Assembly (NCBI RefSeq): GCF_040802235.1
Contig: NC_133156.1
Coordinates: forward strand, 144,009,173 to 144,073,172
DNA length: 64,000 bases
Reading direction: 5' to 3'
Source: Manis javanica
Lineage: Eukaryota > Chordata > Mammalia > Pholidota > Manidae
Part shown: one piece after another, positions 32,759 through 43,984 of the stretch
How positions within the stretch are numbered: the first letter of the stretch is position 1
Layout: the number at the start of each line of letters is the position of its first letter
Notes under the pieces: generated by a model
What the model was told of the DNA's origin: nothing
Databases searched by the model: none
The model's input: the letters and a program-made list of their open reading frames with translations, nothing else
Program-made: the position numbers and the translations under genes

Positions 32759-33930
32759 TTGCTGGTGCCTCAGTGGGTGACTTATACCAAACAACACAAA
32801 CTGCCTAGAGGGCATAAAGCGTTTGGAGAAACTCTCCAGGAGCTGGAAAAGGTGGGTGTTGTAAAGCCCACCCATAGTCTTTTTAATTTCCCAGTCTGGC
32901 CAGTAAAAAAGCCAGATGGCTCCTGGCATATGACTGTGGATTACAGAGAACTGAATAAGGTCATACCCCCTATGCATGCTGCTGTCCCCTCTATTGCAGG
33001 CTTGATGGATACCCTCAGCCATGAACTAGGAACATACCATTATGTGGTAGATCTTGCTAATGCCTTCTTTTCCACTGACATTGAGGAGGAAAGTCAGAAA
33101 CAGTTTGCCTTTATGTGGGAAGGATGGCGGTGGACTTTCACCATCCTTCCACAGGGATATCTCCACAGCCCCACCATTTGTCATGGATTTGCAGCCCAGG
33201 ACTTGGCTACATGGGAGAAACTGCCAACAGTGCAGCTGTACCATTATATTGATGATGTCATGCTCACGTCCGATTCTCTTTCAGATTTAGAAGGTGCAGC
33301 ACCTAGACTGCAACAATATTTACAGGGGAAAAGATGGGCTGTGAACAGTACCAAGGTTCAGGGACCTGGTTTGTCTGTCAATTTCTTGGGGGTCGTCTGG
33401 TTGGGTAAGACGAAAATTATACCAGAAGCAGTTATAGACAAAGTCCAGGCCTTTCGTACCCCCCCTCCCAACTCTAGCATTGCTACAGGAGTTTCTGGGT
33501 CTTCTAGGCTCCTGGAGAGTGTTTATCCCGCACTTTGCACAAATTCTGAAGCCCTTATACTGGTTGGTACAAAAGGGTGTCAGGTGGGACTGGGATGAGA
33601 CATGTACATCTGCCTTTACCACAGCAAAACGGGCAGTCAAGGCTGTGCAGGCCTTAAGTGTGATAGATCCTTCAAAGCCCATGAGCTGGACGTTCATGTG
33701 ACTGAAGATGGTTATGGCTGGGGTCTTTGGCAGCAGGTTGAACGAACTTGCCAACCCGTTGGATTCTGGTCACAAGTCTGGAAATGGGCAGAGGTACAAT
33801 ACACTTTGATAGAAAAACAACTGGCTGCCATGTATCATGTCTTGCTGGCTACAGAACCCATCACTGGAATGGCCCCAATAAAGGTAATAACCACCTATCC
33901 CATCTTGGGTTGGGTATGAGACTGGACCCA
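32759..33930 (+). pseudogene. pol: Decayed reverse transcriptase and connection domain
   Basis: One frame stays open for about 280 codons (32759-33598) and shows the RT blocks in order: WPVKKPDGSWHMTVDYRELN near 32900, the first catalytic Asp region (YVVDLANAFF) near 33041-33070, LPQGYLHSP near 33146, and YIDDVML with catalytic DD at 33245-33256. The thumb continues in another frame from about 33480 (FLGLLGSWRVFIPHF), so a frameshift lies near 33460-33485. The connection segment then returns to the first frame (about 33690-33919). RT copies viral RNA to DNA. All catalytic residues I can see are retained, but the gene is split. The YIDD and LPQG surroundings suit class III elements. Confidence 0.88.
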
Positions 33931-34109
33931 AAAGCCAAGGAGTGGTGTGGCACAAACGCCACACTAGCTAAGTGGGGTGCTTACCTACAACAGCATAGTG
34001 CCCTCTCTAGTAGCCCCATGAGTGAAGAACTCCAATGCTTATTGGGGCCAGTGACATAAGCTAGTGAAAAGCAGGAAGAACTTGCTTTTGAACCATTGGT
34101 AGCAGAGAG

Positions 34110-34545
34110 TCCCTATTCGGAGGGGAGAGCCTGAAGATGCATGGTACACAGACGGCTCCAGCCGTGGGCAGCCCCCAAAGTGGAGGGCCATAGTTTCCTT
34201 CCTAATACTGAGACAATATGGATGGAAGATGTTGAGGGGAAGAGGAGCCAGTGGGCAGAGTTGCGGGCCGTGTGGCTTGTGATCAGCCAGGAGCCCTACC
34301 CTGTAGTTGTCTGCCCTGACAGCTGGGCTGTCTATCGTGGCTACCAACCTGGTACCATGCCACCTGGCTGGTTGGTCACCCACCCCTTTGGGGGCAAGAC
34401 TTGTGGCAAGACTTGTGGGCCTGTAGTCAGACTAAAACAGTCACAGTATACCATGTGACAGGTCATTTGCCACTGGCATCCCCAGGAAATGATGAAGCAG
34501 ATAATTTGGCCCAGACCATGGTTAGAAGGAAAGCCTGCCTCTGAT
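34110..34545 (+). pseudogene. pol: Decayed RNase H domain
   Basis: The start is marked by AWYTDGSS (Asp codon at 34151-34153), the hallmark first acidic residue of retroviral RNase H. Downstream, 'tgggcagagttgcgg' (near 34253) matches the second acidic block (WAELRA). The histidine-containing C-terminal block, near 34440-34500, is disrupted by stops. RNase H removes the RNA strand during reverse transcription. Position and motif order follow the connection domain. Frames alternate, so it is non-functional. Confidence 0.7.
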
Positions 34546-35245
34546 GTAGCCCAATGGTTAGTCAGCATTTGTTGCATGCAGGGCAAAAGACAATATGGGC
34601 TGTAGCCTGTTGGTGGGGCTTACCTTTGACCTTTGAAGAAGGTAGTAAAGCCTGGCTGGAGTGTGTCTTGTGCTCCAAAAGGGACTTACACTGAGTTTGA
34701 CAGCAACATGGGACAATAGCTAAGGGGCGTTTACCCCTTGTCAGGTGGCAGGTAGTCTATATTGGGCCTCTACCTGTGTCAGAAGGATATCGGTATGCGA
34801 TGACTTGTGTGGACACAGATACTGGACTTCTGGTTGCCTTTCCTACCCATTGTGCAGACCAGCAGACGACCAAAAGAGGCCCGGAGCATCTCTTTATTGC
34901 TTATGGCCGACCACAGGTAATTGAGAGTGATCAGGGCACCTATTTTACTGGACATGCACTGCAAGAATGGGTGCGACAGCTGGGAATCAAATGGAAGTTT
35001 CTTGTGCCATACAATCCTACCACAGCAGGCAGGATAGAGAGGCACAATAGCTTGTTAAAATCCGGACTAAAGTCAGATACCAATAGTCTGTGGGGATGAT
35101 CAGTCTGCTTATGGACCATGCTACAATGTTTGAATGAGAGACCCCGAAAGGGAGCCCTGAGCCCCATAGACATGTTAACACATGGTTGCTTCCCCTATAC
35201 AACTGCAAGTACAAACCAAGGAAGGATCACAAAAGCCAACGTTCG
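34546..35245 (+). pseudogene. pol: Decayed integrase with a lost first catalytic Asp
   Basis: A His/Cys zinc-binding remnant (HLLH ... CVLC) lies at about 34565-34680. The catalytic core follows in one frame (about 34740-35099). The second Asp is in ESDQG (codon 34929-34931) and the Glu in GRIERHN (codon 35037-35039), with exactly 35 residues between, the canonical D35E spacing. The position expected for the first catalytic Asp (WQ-x-D-Y-IGPLP in relatives) reads WQVVYIGPLP, with Val at codon 34755-34757, consistent with a GAC-to-GTC change. The frame stops at 35097-35099, and the C-terminal part is fragmentary. Integrase joins viral DNA to the host genome. This copy is inactive by sequence. 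Confidence 0.85.
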
Positions 35246-35959
35246 GCCACCAGAATAACATCTTGCTGCTAACACCAACTGCACTGAACCCCAGAGACTC
35301 CATTGAGTGGACATGGCCTTGGACCTTTTGACATATGGACCAATGATGGCTGGCTCTCCTGGCACCTTGGGGACAAGGCATGGAAGCTGGCCTCCTGTGT
35401 ATTCCTGGAATAACAGCAGGGTGGATGCCAAAAGACACAGTAGTGTATCCTGAATGGCCAGAAGGTAGGAGCATTTTACTGGGGAGTTTTGTTTTATCAT
35501 ATGGCCAGTGCATGCACCTCAAGTAACACTATATATATATATATACCCTTCAGTAACCCTCATGGGGAAAGGAGTAAATGTATGGTATACTAGACCTGGT
35601 AGGAACCCCCTTCCTGCTATAGTCCTATCATGGGACCTGGCAGGGACCCCCTTCCTGCTACCGTCCTATTACAGTACCACTCTCTTGCATGCATCCTACC
35701 TGATGGACAAGATATGCCTATGTTGGTGTCATTAGAACATGTGTCTTATCACCCCTAAGGTCTTTGTGGATTGGAAACTTCCTCTGTTTTGAGGATCATT
35801 ATAATTTTTGTTACCTGTATCAAAATCTTGTTGTTTCTTAATTTTTGTTATTCTCTCTAAGTTGTTTTTATCCTCTTGTTGTTGTGGAATCTGGTTACAG
35901 TGCTCCAGCTTTCTCATGGACCATTGCAGAAAGCATGTAGATTGTAAGGCAAGAATCCT
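35246..35959 (+). other. Region between integrase and 3' LTR, no env recognised
   Basis: About 700 bp without a long open frame, signal peptide, furin-like site or transmembrane region that I could assign to an envelope gene. It holds a 41-bp tandem duplication (35593-35674) and a short TA run (about 35530-35544). Lack of env is typical of ERV-L-like elements. Confidence 0.6.
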
Positions 35960-35973
35960 GGAGGGGTGGAGGG
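35960..35973 (+). other. Polypurine tract of the provirus
   Basis: GGAGGGGTGGAGGG directly precedes the TG of the 3' LTR. This is the standard position and composition for the plus-strand primer of reverse transcription, with one interrupting T. Confidence 0.75.
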
Positions 35974-36269
35974 TGAAGAAGTTGGGGCTCCTAAGGCCAG
36001 GATCCTCACTGAACTTAAACCACCTGATGATGGAACTGGCCTGTTGCTAGGCTACTGCTTCCACACCTTTAGGCAATAGCTATTCACTATATAGAGAGCT
36101 TGGCCCAGTGCTCTGGGTGGAGGCAGAGACGGTAGTGCTCGACTTACTGCTGGGAGAACAAGTTGGGCAATAAACCCTTTCACCCCAAAGAAACTTTCTA
36201 CTGTCATTTCTTTGGTCAACATTGAATCCATAGTGAACTTGCCGGGGGCTGAAACCCATTGGCAAGACA
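35974..36269 (+). repeat. 3' LTR of the provirus
   Basis: Begins TGAAGAAG and ends ...GGCAAGACA, the same 296-bp length as the 5' LTR. The polyadenylation signal AATAAA is retained, while the TATA region has changed to CTATATAG. It is followed by the CCATC target duplication. Confidence 0.88.
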
Positions 36270-36274
36270 CCATC

Positions 36275-36698
36275 TGTATATGTTTCCTGGGGCTATGACC
36301 CCACACTGGATTAAAGCAACAGAAATCTCATCTGTCCCAGTTCTGGAGGCAGAAAGCCTGAAATCAACATGTGGGCAGGGTTGGCCCTTGCAGGCTCTAA
36401 GGGAGAACCTGTTCCCTGCCTCTGAGCTTCGGGGCTTGCCCCCAGCCTTGGCATTCCTTGGCTTGTGGACACATCCACACAGGCTCTACTACAGTGGTCA
36501 TGTGGCATTCTCCCTGGGTATATCCCTTGTCTCTAATGAGAACACTAACCTTTGGATTAGTACCCACCCCAGTCTGGAATGACCTCATCTGAATTTAAAT
36601 GACACCACCTGCAAAAACCTAATTTCCAAATAACGTAACAGTTTGAAGCTCCAGGTGGACACGAATTTTGTTGGTCTGCTATTCAGTAGCCCAGGGCA
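36275..36698 (-). mobile_element. MLT1-type solitary LTR (ERVL-MaLR), inverted
   Basis: Read on the minus strand, the sequence has MLT1 landmarks in order: a TG start, 'acaaaattcgtgtccacc', 'ttatttggaaattagg', 'agatgaggtcattcc', 'agccaaggaatgccaag', 'ctgcctccagaactggg', then the 3' end. Its 424 bp is the normal MLT1 LTR size. It begins exactly after the provirus target duplication. CCATC also follows its other end (36699-36703), so it too appears flanked by CCATC. Confidence 0.8.
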
Positions 36699-36703
36699 CC
36701 ATC

Positions 36704-38885
36704 TGTAAGGCACTGATGCAGAGTGCCTGGCGCTGGAAGTGGAACCTTGCTGCCATCCTGGCAGAAGCTGTCACACATCTAGAAACCTTTTCTGCCCCTA
36801 GGGGTGGTCCTGAATTATTTGCTGTGGGCCTAAAACAGAGAGCTAAGTGTTTGAGTGCTTCATAAACATTTGCTGATTTTAATTTGCCTGTGAGCCACTT
36901 CTTCCAGATCACCTGACAAAAGGGTGCTCACCGGGCAGGTGATCATGACGGGGCAGTGGTGACTGATAATTGATAACTCACTGCTGAGAATCCAGGGCAT
37001 CTCACCTTTCTTTTGGTTCTCTTTATTATTTTTATACATTTGTATGATAATTCAGAGATGCTTTGATTGTGCTTAATGGTTTTGACTTCTGAGCTTTTGT
37101 AAACAATTTTATGCCATGTTGAGTGGTTGCAATTGCAGCCAAGCTCTGAAAAACATGCTACGAAGGTTTCTCACTTTATAAATGTTTGTGCTTCCTGCAT
37201 TTTTATGGGATTGATGAGCACGGTTAAGTTTGTCATTTTAGAAATTAAAAACACCTTTGTCCTGGCATCTTGGGGAAACGGTGTGGTGTCCCCAAACTAG
37301 AGAGGCTAGTTTAGGAGCATATATCTCTAATAGGACTGTGATAAGGGAAGGTTCTGAAAAGTGAGATAATATTTAAGCATTTAAAATAGCGTTGCCAGCA
37401 TGTTTGTTCAGTTCTTCTCAAATCATTGTGTCCTTTTGGGGGAGTTGTTTGGCTATTACACAGTTCTATGTATGTTTCATTTTTTGTTTTTGTTTTACTC
37501 TTGAATGGGAGAGTTAATTCCCATTCGATCTAAATAAAGGTTTTTTCCAGTTTATAGTAAGTTTTAAATATGCTCATATCAGCTGTATAAATTGAATCTC
37601 CTTTATTACTTACTAATTGCTTTATCTTGTAAAACTGCTTGTATCTTAAGCTCAAACTATGCATGTACACAGTAGTTTGGAAAAGAAAAGAATTAACCAG
37701 TGAGAAACTGTTTAAATGTTAGCGGCTGCCTCCATGCGAACTGTGTAAATGGCTATGTGAATTTAATTTCAGTTGGAGACCAATTCAATAAAGAACTGTG
37801 ACAAAATTCCACAACTCAGATCTAAAAGGGAGAAGCTGAATTATATTAAGGCTTGTTTTTGGAGACCAAATATAGGAGATTTCACTTTCTGGTAAATATT
37901 ATTAATTCCATAGTTATGAGTGTCAAAGGCTTGGTTTAACTTTCTAGGTTAAAATAGTTCATTTCAGAAGTCCAGGAATTAAAACCATTCAGAAGGGTGA
38001 GGCAGCATTCAAGACCCACCTCACTGTCTTTGCACTCTGCCTGCTATGTTTTCCGTATTTTCTCTCTTGTACATATAACCTGGCTGCCCAGAGGTATGAG
38101 ACCATTTATTCTATTAGCCTGATCTTGCCTTTCTCCCTGGAAGTGGTCAGCGTCCTTTGTGGAATGACCTGTGGATGTAGGTAGGTACCGCGTTAGGCTG
38201 GGAAAGTGCCACAGGAGAGAGGAAGTGAGCCGTGGAGAAGGTTTGGTCCATGTAGATGAGGCCTCTTACACAGAGCCTGCCTGACTCCATGTTCTGGAGC
38301 CCAAGGCAGCTGCTTTGGGGACAGGCAGAGCTCTCTGGAGGCTTGGGACCCCAATGAAGGTGAAGGAAGGGCCTGGAGACAGGGCAGCAGCCCTACCTGA
38401 GTATCCCCTGAGATATCTGTGACCTTGTGTGGACATCCTGCAGATCTTCTCACTTATGACCTCTAGCTGGAAGATGCCAGGCAGGCCCCTTCTTGGACAC
38501 AGTGGCAGCTGCAGACACCTCGGACACACACGCACATTGTCGTTGCAGGGGAGCTCAGAACTCTGCAGCGGAAGGACATGCTGAGTGGAGCTTTCTCCCT
38601 GAAAACTTGGAGGACTGTTGGCAGGAAGGGAGTTTTGCTTGTCATTTGTGGCTCCAGAGGAAAGAATTAGGACCAGTGGGGGGAAACCTTAATCATTTTG
38701 GGTCATAAAGAAATGGAATGGGCTGGCTTTGAGGGCTCAAAAGGACTGATAAACCACTTGGCAGGAATGTGCAGAGACGTTAAATCCTGAATAATTAACC
38801 TCCTGTGTTAATAATAATAAACAATTAATGTAACATTGTTACATGTGCATCACATTTTGTTTTGGTTTGTATTTCAGAATAGTTA
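36704..38885. other. Unique non-coding DNA
   Basis: No exon or RNA gene recognised. A weak L2-like patch lies at about 37985-38130 ('caagacccacctcactg', 'tacatataacctggctg') but is too decayed to call with confidence. Confidence 0.4.
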
Positions 38886-38889
38886 TTTT

Positions 38890-39430
38890 GAGACAGAGGA
38901 CCTTTGCATATTTTTAAGAAAATAAACTTTATAAAACATTTAGAGTAGTTTTCGATTTACCAAAGAGAGAGCTCCCATACTGTGTGTCCCCGGGCTTCCC
39001 CCTCCACCCTGTGTTAAGGTCTTGTGGCAGTCAGCCTGGTGCATTGGTCATGCTGGGAAACTAGCACTGACCGCAGGTCATTCTTCATGTCAACCTCCTC
39101 GGTCCCTCGCATCCTTTGTCTGTTCAGGACGCCGTCTAGGATCCCACATTACACTTGGTTGTCTTGCCTCCTCGGCTTCCTCCCGGCTGGGCAGTTTCTC
39201 GGACTTGTGCTTGGTTTTGGTGACCTTGAGAGTTTTGAGGAGGACTGGCCAGCTAGTTTGTAGAATGTCCCTCAGCTTGGGTTTGTCTGCTGATTTCCCC
39301 ATGAGTAGCCAGTAGTGAGGGTTTCCAGAGGAAGACCACAGAGGCGAAGGGCTTTCTCATCACATCATGTTGAGGGTCACTGCTATTCACATGACTCATT
39401 GATGATGTGGACTTGGGTTGCCTGGCTGAG
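38890..39430 (-). mobile_element. Ancient LINE-1 (L1M) 3'UTR fragment, antisense
   Basis: Blocks such as 'aataaactttataaaac', 'gatttaccaaagagagag', 'aggatcccacattacac', 'gaccttgagagttttgag', 'gtagaatgtccctcagc' and 'ctttctcatcacatcatg' follow the order of a well-known L1M 3' region read on its complement. The A-rich tail side lies at the left (38920-38940), so the element points left. Confidence 0.75.
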
Positions 39431-39589
39431 ATGGTATGAAATACGGAGTAACGTAGAAGTTCAAAGTCCCTGGAGGGGCCCAAGGCCCTAAGTGAGTCCC
39501 ACCCTGCACCCTCCTTCTTACCCACCCCCTGCCCCAACCCCTGGCTCTTCCCCCCTCACTGCTTGTTACAGAGTCCTCTCCCTCCAGGG

Positions 39590-39840
39590 GCCATCGCAGC
39601 CCAGTAGTGACCTCTGCCTGCCCCACTCTGCTACCCTGTGTCCTGCTGTCTTTCCCCTTTCTGGGGTTTTACACCTGTGTCCCGTATCGGGACATGTGTC
39701 TGCTGGGTGGCTGTCTGCTTCCCTGGGCGATGGGCTCCAGGAAGGTGGAGAAGTTGTTCGCTGTATGTTCTGCCCCTACCGCAGTGCCCACCATATAGTA
39801 GGTGTTCAAAAAAACTGAACAAACATGTGAATAAATGAAT
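39590..39840 (+). repeat. L2 3' end relic
   Basis: A typical L2 ending: pyrimidine-rich text, 'gggcgatgggctccagg', 'accatatagtaggtgttc', and a tail in 'gtgaataaatgaatg'. Non-coding. Confidence 0.75.
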
Positions 39841-42515
39841 GATTTGTAGGAAGAAAGGTTACCCCACTTAGACCATGATCTTCTACATCAGAGGTTGCAG
39901 TTTAGGGTGAATGAAGACTGATGCTCGGCCATAGTGACCAGCCTTCCTCAGGTACTATTTATGGGAACCCATAGAGGGTTGGCATTCTCCTGCCATTTTT
40001 ACCTCCCAAAATTATACTCTGGTAATTGTGGGGTTTGATGGCACTTTGTTTTTCTCCAGCACTTTTCTTCATCAAGGTCTGAACTTGTGGGTATGTGTGG
40101 TTGACAATATTTGTAGAAGTCCATTGTTTAGGAGTATTAAAATGGGTTTCAATCAGGGAAATGCAGAAGACTCCATCAGAAACAGACCATTACAGCAGAA
40201 GGAGGGGGTTAATGTAGTAGATGTAAGTGATGTGTTAAGATGTAATGGTGATGTGATAAGATGCACTGAAACGTGACCAGATTTACAGGCTGAGAAACCA
40301 GCGTGTGCTGGCTGGAGCCCGGTCCTAGCTGTCTCCACCTCTGCTGGTTGCAGCCTCAATGGTGTGGATTGGGGATAGTTTGTAGTTCTGGTCTACTAGT
40401 TCTTGGCTTCAGTTCATGCACAGCAATTGGAAATATATCTAAGGAATTTTTCCTTTGACTGAGACATAGAGTGGTAAACCCCTAAAAAGCTTCCTCCAGC
40501 ATTAATTATGTGGTTGGAGAATATAAATAAGCAAATTAGAGGGAATTAGCATCAAATTAAAGCAGCACTGGGATGGTCACAGTAGCTAGTTCAGGTGGAT
40601 TTTGCATTTTGGTGAGGGAAATCCCTTTCTTACTTTGCAAATCCAGAGTTGATCAGTGGAAGGTTCAAGGACATCATCCTTTTTTAATGCCATGTAAAAC
40701 CAGTATTAAACTTAAATTTTTTTTGTTAATTCTCCATCAGTGTGTTGTGCACAATGTAGAATGCAAACATATAACTTTGAAATGTTTTAGAATTCTTTTT
40801 TAGACTTCCTTTGAAAATAGGACACTAAAAAAAAAAATCACAACCAGGAGAGGCTCCACATACAATGCCAGCTTTCATCTGCACACTGTCAGTGCATCAT
40901 AGATAGGATGATTAACAATGACATATTTTACAGAGAGAAGAGGAAAACCTAACACAGGCACACAAAATAAGGCAAAAGTTCATGTAAATACGCTAGGAAG
41001 AATGGAGCTTAGCATTATATTTATGTCTTGATAATATGCCATGGTTTTTAATTTAACCATGAGAATGGTAATTCAAGTAGCAGGTGCCCCAAAATGAGCC
41101 TTCATTTATTGAGTTGAGGAAATATGTTCTGCTCTGGTGTAGAATGAGAAAAATAGGTGGAGGATAAACATGTCATTCTGGGCTATAAAAGTATCATTGA
41201 GATTCATATTAAATTTTTTTTCTTACTCCTGTTGTGATTCAGTATCTGGTGTCTTCTTTTTGAATAGACTGATCATTTTCTCCTTTTGGACTTCCAGTAA
41301 GCAGTAGGCAGTGCACAAGCTACTCTGAAAAAGGAGTACGTTATATCTGATCTGAACATGAGAGAGGGGGCATCAAACAGATGAACAGGGGCATCTGCAG
41401 GAACCTGAGGGGCAAGTTGCTCATGGGAGGGAGCGGGATGGACATCTGCAGGCAGTGGGTGGGTTGGCTCTATAGGTTTACATGTTCATGCTTATTTTCT
41501 CTCTGTAGTGTATAAATGTATATTGATCTTTACATAGAAAATTGAGAGGAGCAACCTAGTAAACATATAGTAGGCAGGGTCCTTGAGATCATTCATCTTT
41601 AGTTATAAATTAGATATTCTGGAAGTTAAATGAATTTCTTTAGTCTTGAAAATTGGTGAGATGTCGTCCTACGAACCTTCAAAGCTAATTCACCACCAAA
41701 AGAACATGGCTTTCACCTAAGGAATTAGCTAACTCCATGAAGGGCCACTTCATCTTCAGAATATATGAAAATCTAGATTTAAACGGAGTCACAGCTAAAT
41801 AACTCAGTTGAAACAACATACAATTTAACAACTCCACAGCAAACCAAATGGTCTGTGATGGTGCCCGAGTAAAATGTTTGTGTCTTCTGCAAATTCAGCT
41901 GTTTCTAGGAAGGGTTTTTGGTGAATTGCTGATGGTTAATTTTTGTGTGTGAGTGAGAGTTGCTTTGCTCTTTGTAAATTGCAAGTCATTTTTGAAGTTT
42001 TTGTCTGGTTGCCGTAGTTACTGCTTATGTTCCTTTTTCATGTGATGGTGCAAATCACTGTTACTCTTGACCTTTCTCACCTGTTGCTACTGTACCATGA
42101 CCAGAAGGGAAAGAAGTCTCCTTTGTGTTAGGTTGCTTGCTTTTTTGTGTGTTCTAAGTCTGCATAGTTGAGTTGCTATGGTTACAGGAAACCAGATTGG
42201 AGGGAGTCAGCTCAGTGGTAAGGTGCAGCCCCTCAATTCTTTCATGGCATTATTGTTCCATAAGGAGCTAGGAAAATAACCTTTGTTAACTTTATACATT
42301 AAGTGATGAATGAAAGATGACCATATTACAGATTAATTACATCAAAACCCTTTCTATTTGCCGAGGGATTCCAACTCATTTCTAGGCTAGCTTCATCAAT
42401 TACAGAAATTAATTATAGCCTAGAGTTGTAAAAAGTGAACTACAAGTGACATTTTTAGTCTTGATTGTACACCAGGGATTTATTCCACTGCTTGTCCTAT
42501 GTAATGGTACATACA
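39841..42515. other. Unique non-coding DNA
   Basis: No transposon or exon recognised in 2.7 kb apart from two X-box-like motifs near 42.0-42.2 kb (listed separately). Confidence 0.4.
42008..42185 (+). promoter_or_regulatory. Pair of RFX X-box-like motifs
   Basis: GTTGCCGTAGTTAC (42008-42021) and GTTGCTATGGTTAC (42172-42185) both approximate the palindromic X-box GTTGCCATGGCAAC bound by RFX factors, in the same orientation 164 bp apart. The pair lies in unique sequence without a recognised repeat. Each site has three or four mismatches, so function is conjectural. Confidence 0.3.
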
Positions 42516-42519
42516 GAAA

Positions 42520-42625
42520 ATCTGGTGGTGGTTCCCACGCAGGCTCTGAGATTCTGCATTTCTAAGAAGCTCCTAGAAGATGTTGGTAACACAGGTCTCT
42601 GGGGCCTCACACTGAATAGCCAAGA
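42520..42625 (+). mobile_element. MER5A-like hAT-Charlie DNA transposon relic
   Basis: The core 'ctgagattctgcatttctaa' followed by 'gaagctcctagaagatg' and 'ggtctctggggcctcac' resembles the right half of MER5A. Terminal repeats are not intact. Confidence 0.65.
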
Positions 42626-43568
42626 TTATGCTACACAAAAGCTCCAGAGCTGTGAAAAACCTCAGAGAAAATTCCCCTTTCCTCTTGCATAGACATTTTA
42701 GTGGACAGGCTAGGCAAAGTTTCAACTATATCTCACTGTTCTTTATTTTTAAAAAATGTGGTCATTATCAAAGGGTGTCACAGAATTTGTTCTTCCACTG
42801 GTGTTTGGTTATTTGAGTGTTGGCAACAATGATGGTTTTTTTTTTCTTGTCCATCTGGGTTTAGGGTTTTCTTTTTGGTAGTGGGGGAGAAAAGATTGTA
42901 CTTTTTTGGCCAAAAAATCATGGATGTTCCTGTGTTAATATCACTGAGAGGTAAATAAGCAAGAACTGGTGAGATGGGAATGAAGTGAATTCTGTGTTCA
43001 CATTAGCATTTTTCTCTACATCCTTCCAGAGAAGCTGATGTAAAAAAACCAGGACTTAGAACTGAGAGATTATTTTCTATTCTGTGGTACCCACTCTGCC
43101 CCAATTGGGATATAATGAAAATTTCAAAATCTAGCCAGTATGTTCTTTTAAGTAAGGGTGTCTATGGATCCATTTTGCTGGGGGGGCCTCCTGTATGTCC
43201 CATGAGGTGTCACTCCGTGTGCCCACACAGGTGCCGCAGGGCCCTCGTCACGGCTTCTGTGTGTGGGCCTCAGGATTCTCTGATGAGGCAGTGTTTTAGG
43301 AAATGGCCAGCCATTCAGAAATGGAAGAGCGTGCACAGCATCGGGTCTGTTCTCATTGGGTTCCCTTGGGTGGGGCGGTAGAGAATTCACTGGGTCGCAC
43401 TGATGTGAAAGCAGTTTGCTAAATGTAAAAAATGTGCCCAAGGTGGACTATAACCTGTATAACTGAGTGTGTGGTGGGCCACTGTGGGAGCATGTAGGGG
43501 TGGAGGATGGGAGGAATCTCTGGTTGTCTAGGGATTCTAAGTGCAAGTCTCTTAAGCAATGATGCTGC
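42626..43568. other. Unique non-coding DNA
   Basis: Nothing recognised. Sequence near 43180-43260 is slightly CpG-richer, but no splice-bounded exon is evident. Confidence 0.4.
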
Positions 43569-43569
43569 A

Positions 43570-43975
43570 AATCCTTTACATGTATGGTCCTATCCATGTT
43601 TGTACACATGTGTCTCTGATGTGTGTATGTGTATCTGTATACCCATGTAAATGTACATGTACTTATATATGTAAAGGCAGGTATGCATGCATGTGCATGT
43701 GGTATATGCATGCATGTGTGGTATGTATATCTGTGTATGTGTATCTTGGTGTGTACGTGTATATGTGCATATTTGTGTAGTTTGTATTTTTATGCATGCA
43801 TGTGTGTGTTTTTGTGTGGTGTGTGTATCTGTGTATATGTGTGGTGGGTTTATGAGATATGTGTAATGTGTGTAGTATCTGTGTGTATGTATGTATATGA
43901 GGTATGCATGTGTGGGCTGTATGTGTGTGTATGTGGTACATGTGTGTAGTGTGTGAAGGGTGTGTGTGTGTACCT
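43570..43975. repeat. TG/TATG-rich microsatellite-like tract
   Basis: About 400 bp of imperfect TGTG, TATG and TGCATG units alternates purine and pyrimidine almost throughout. Long open frames on both strands here (rich in Cys/Tyr/Val on plus, His/Thr on minus) follow from the repeat and are not genes. Confidence 0.85.
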
Positions 43976-43984
43976 CCTTAAAGC

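Larger units (their letters stand above)
30356..36269 (+). mobile_element. Class III (ERV-L-like) endogenous retrovirus, near-complete provirus
   Basis: The provirus is about 5.9 kb. It has two 296-bp LTRs (30356-30651 and 35974-36269) that start with TG and end with CA, and CCATC is duplicated immediately outside each end (30351-30355, 36270-36274). Inside, in order, are relics of gag, protease, reverse transcriptase, RNase H and integrase, then about 700 bp without an identifiable env, and a purine-rich tract before the 3' LTR. A 5-bp duplication, lack of env and the pol type fit class III elements. Every gene carries frameshifts or stops, so the element is dead. The two LTRs differ at roughly 15 % of positions by eye, pointing to an old insertion, on the order of tens of millions of years under a typical mammalian neutral rate. 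Confidence 0.88.

Noticed and set aside
35246-35959. Possible env remnant
   Set aside because: No signal peptide, cleavage site, fusion or membrane segment could be identified; short frames only.
43623-43949. Open frames of 92-108 codons rich in Cys/Tyr/Val or His/Thr
   Set aside because: They are translations of the TG-rich repeat tract in both directions.
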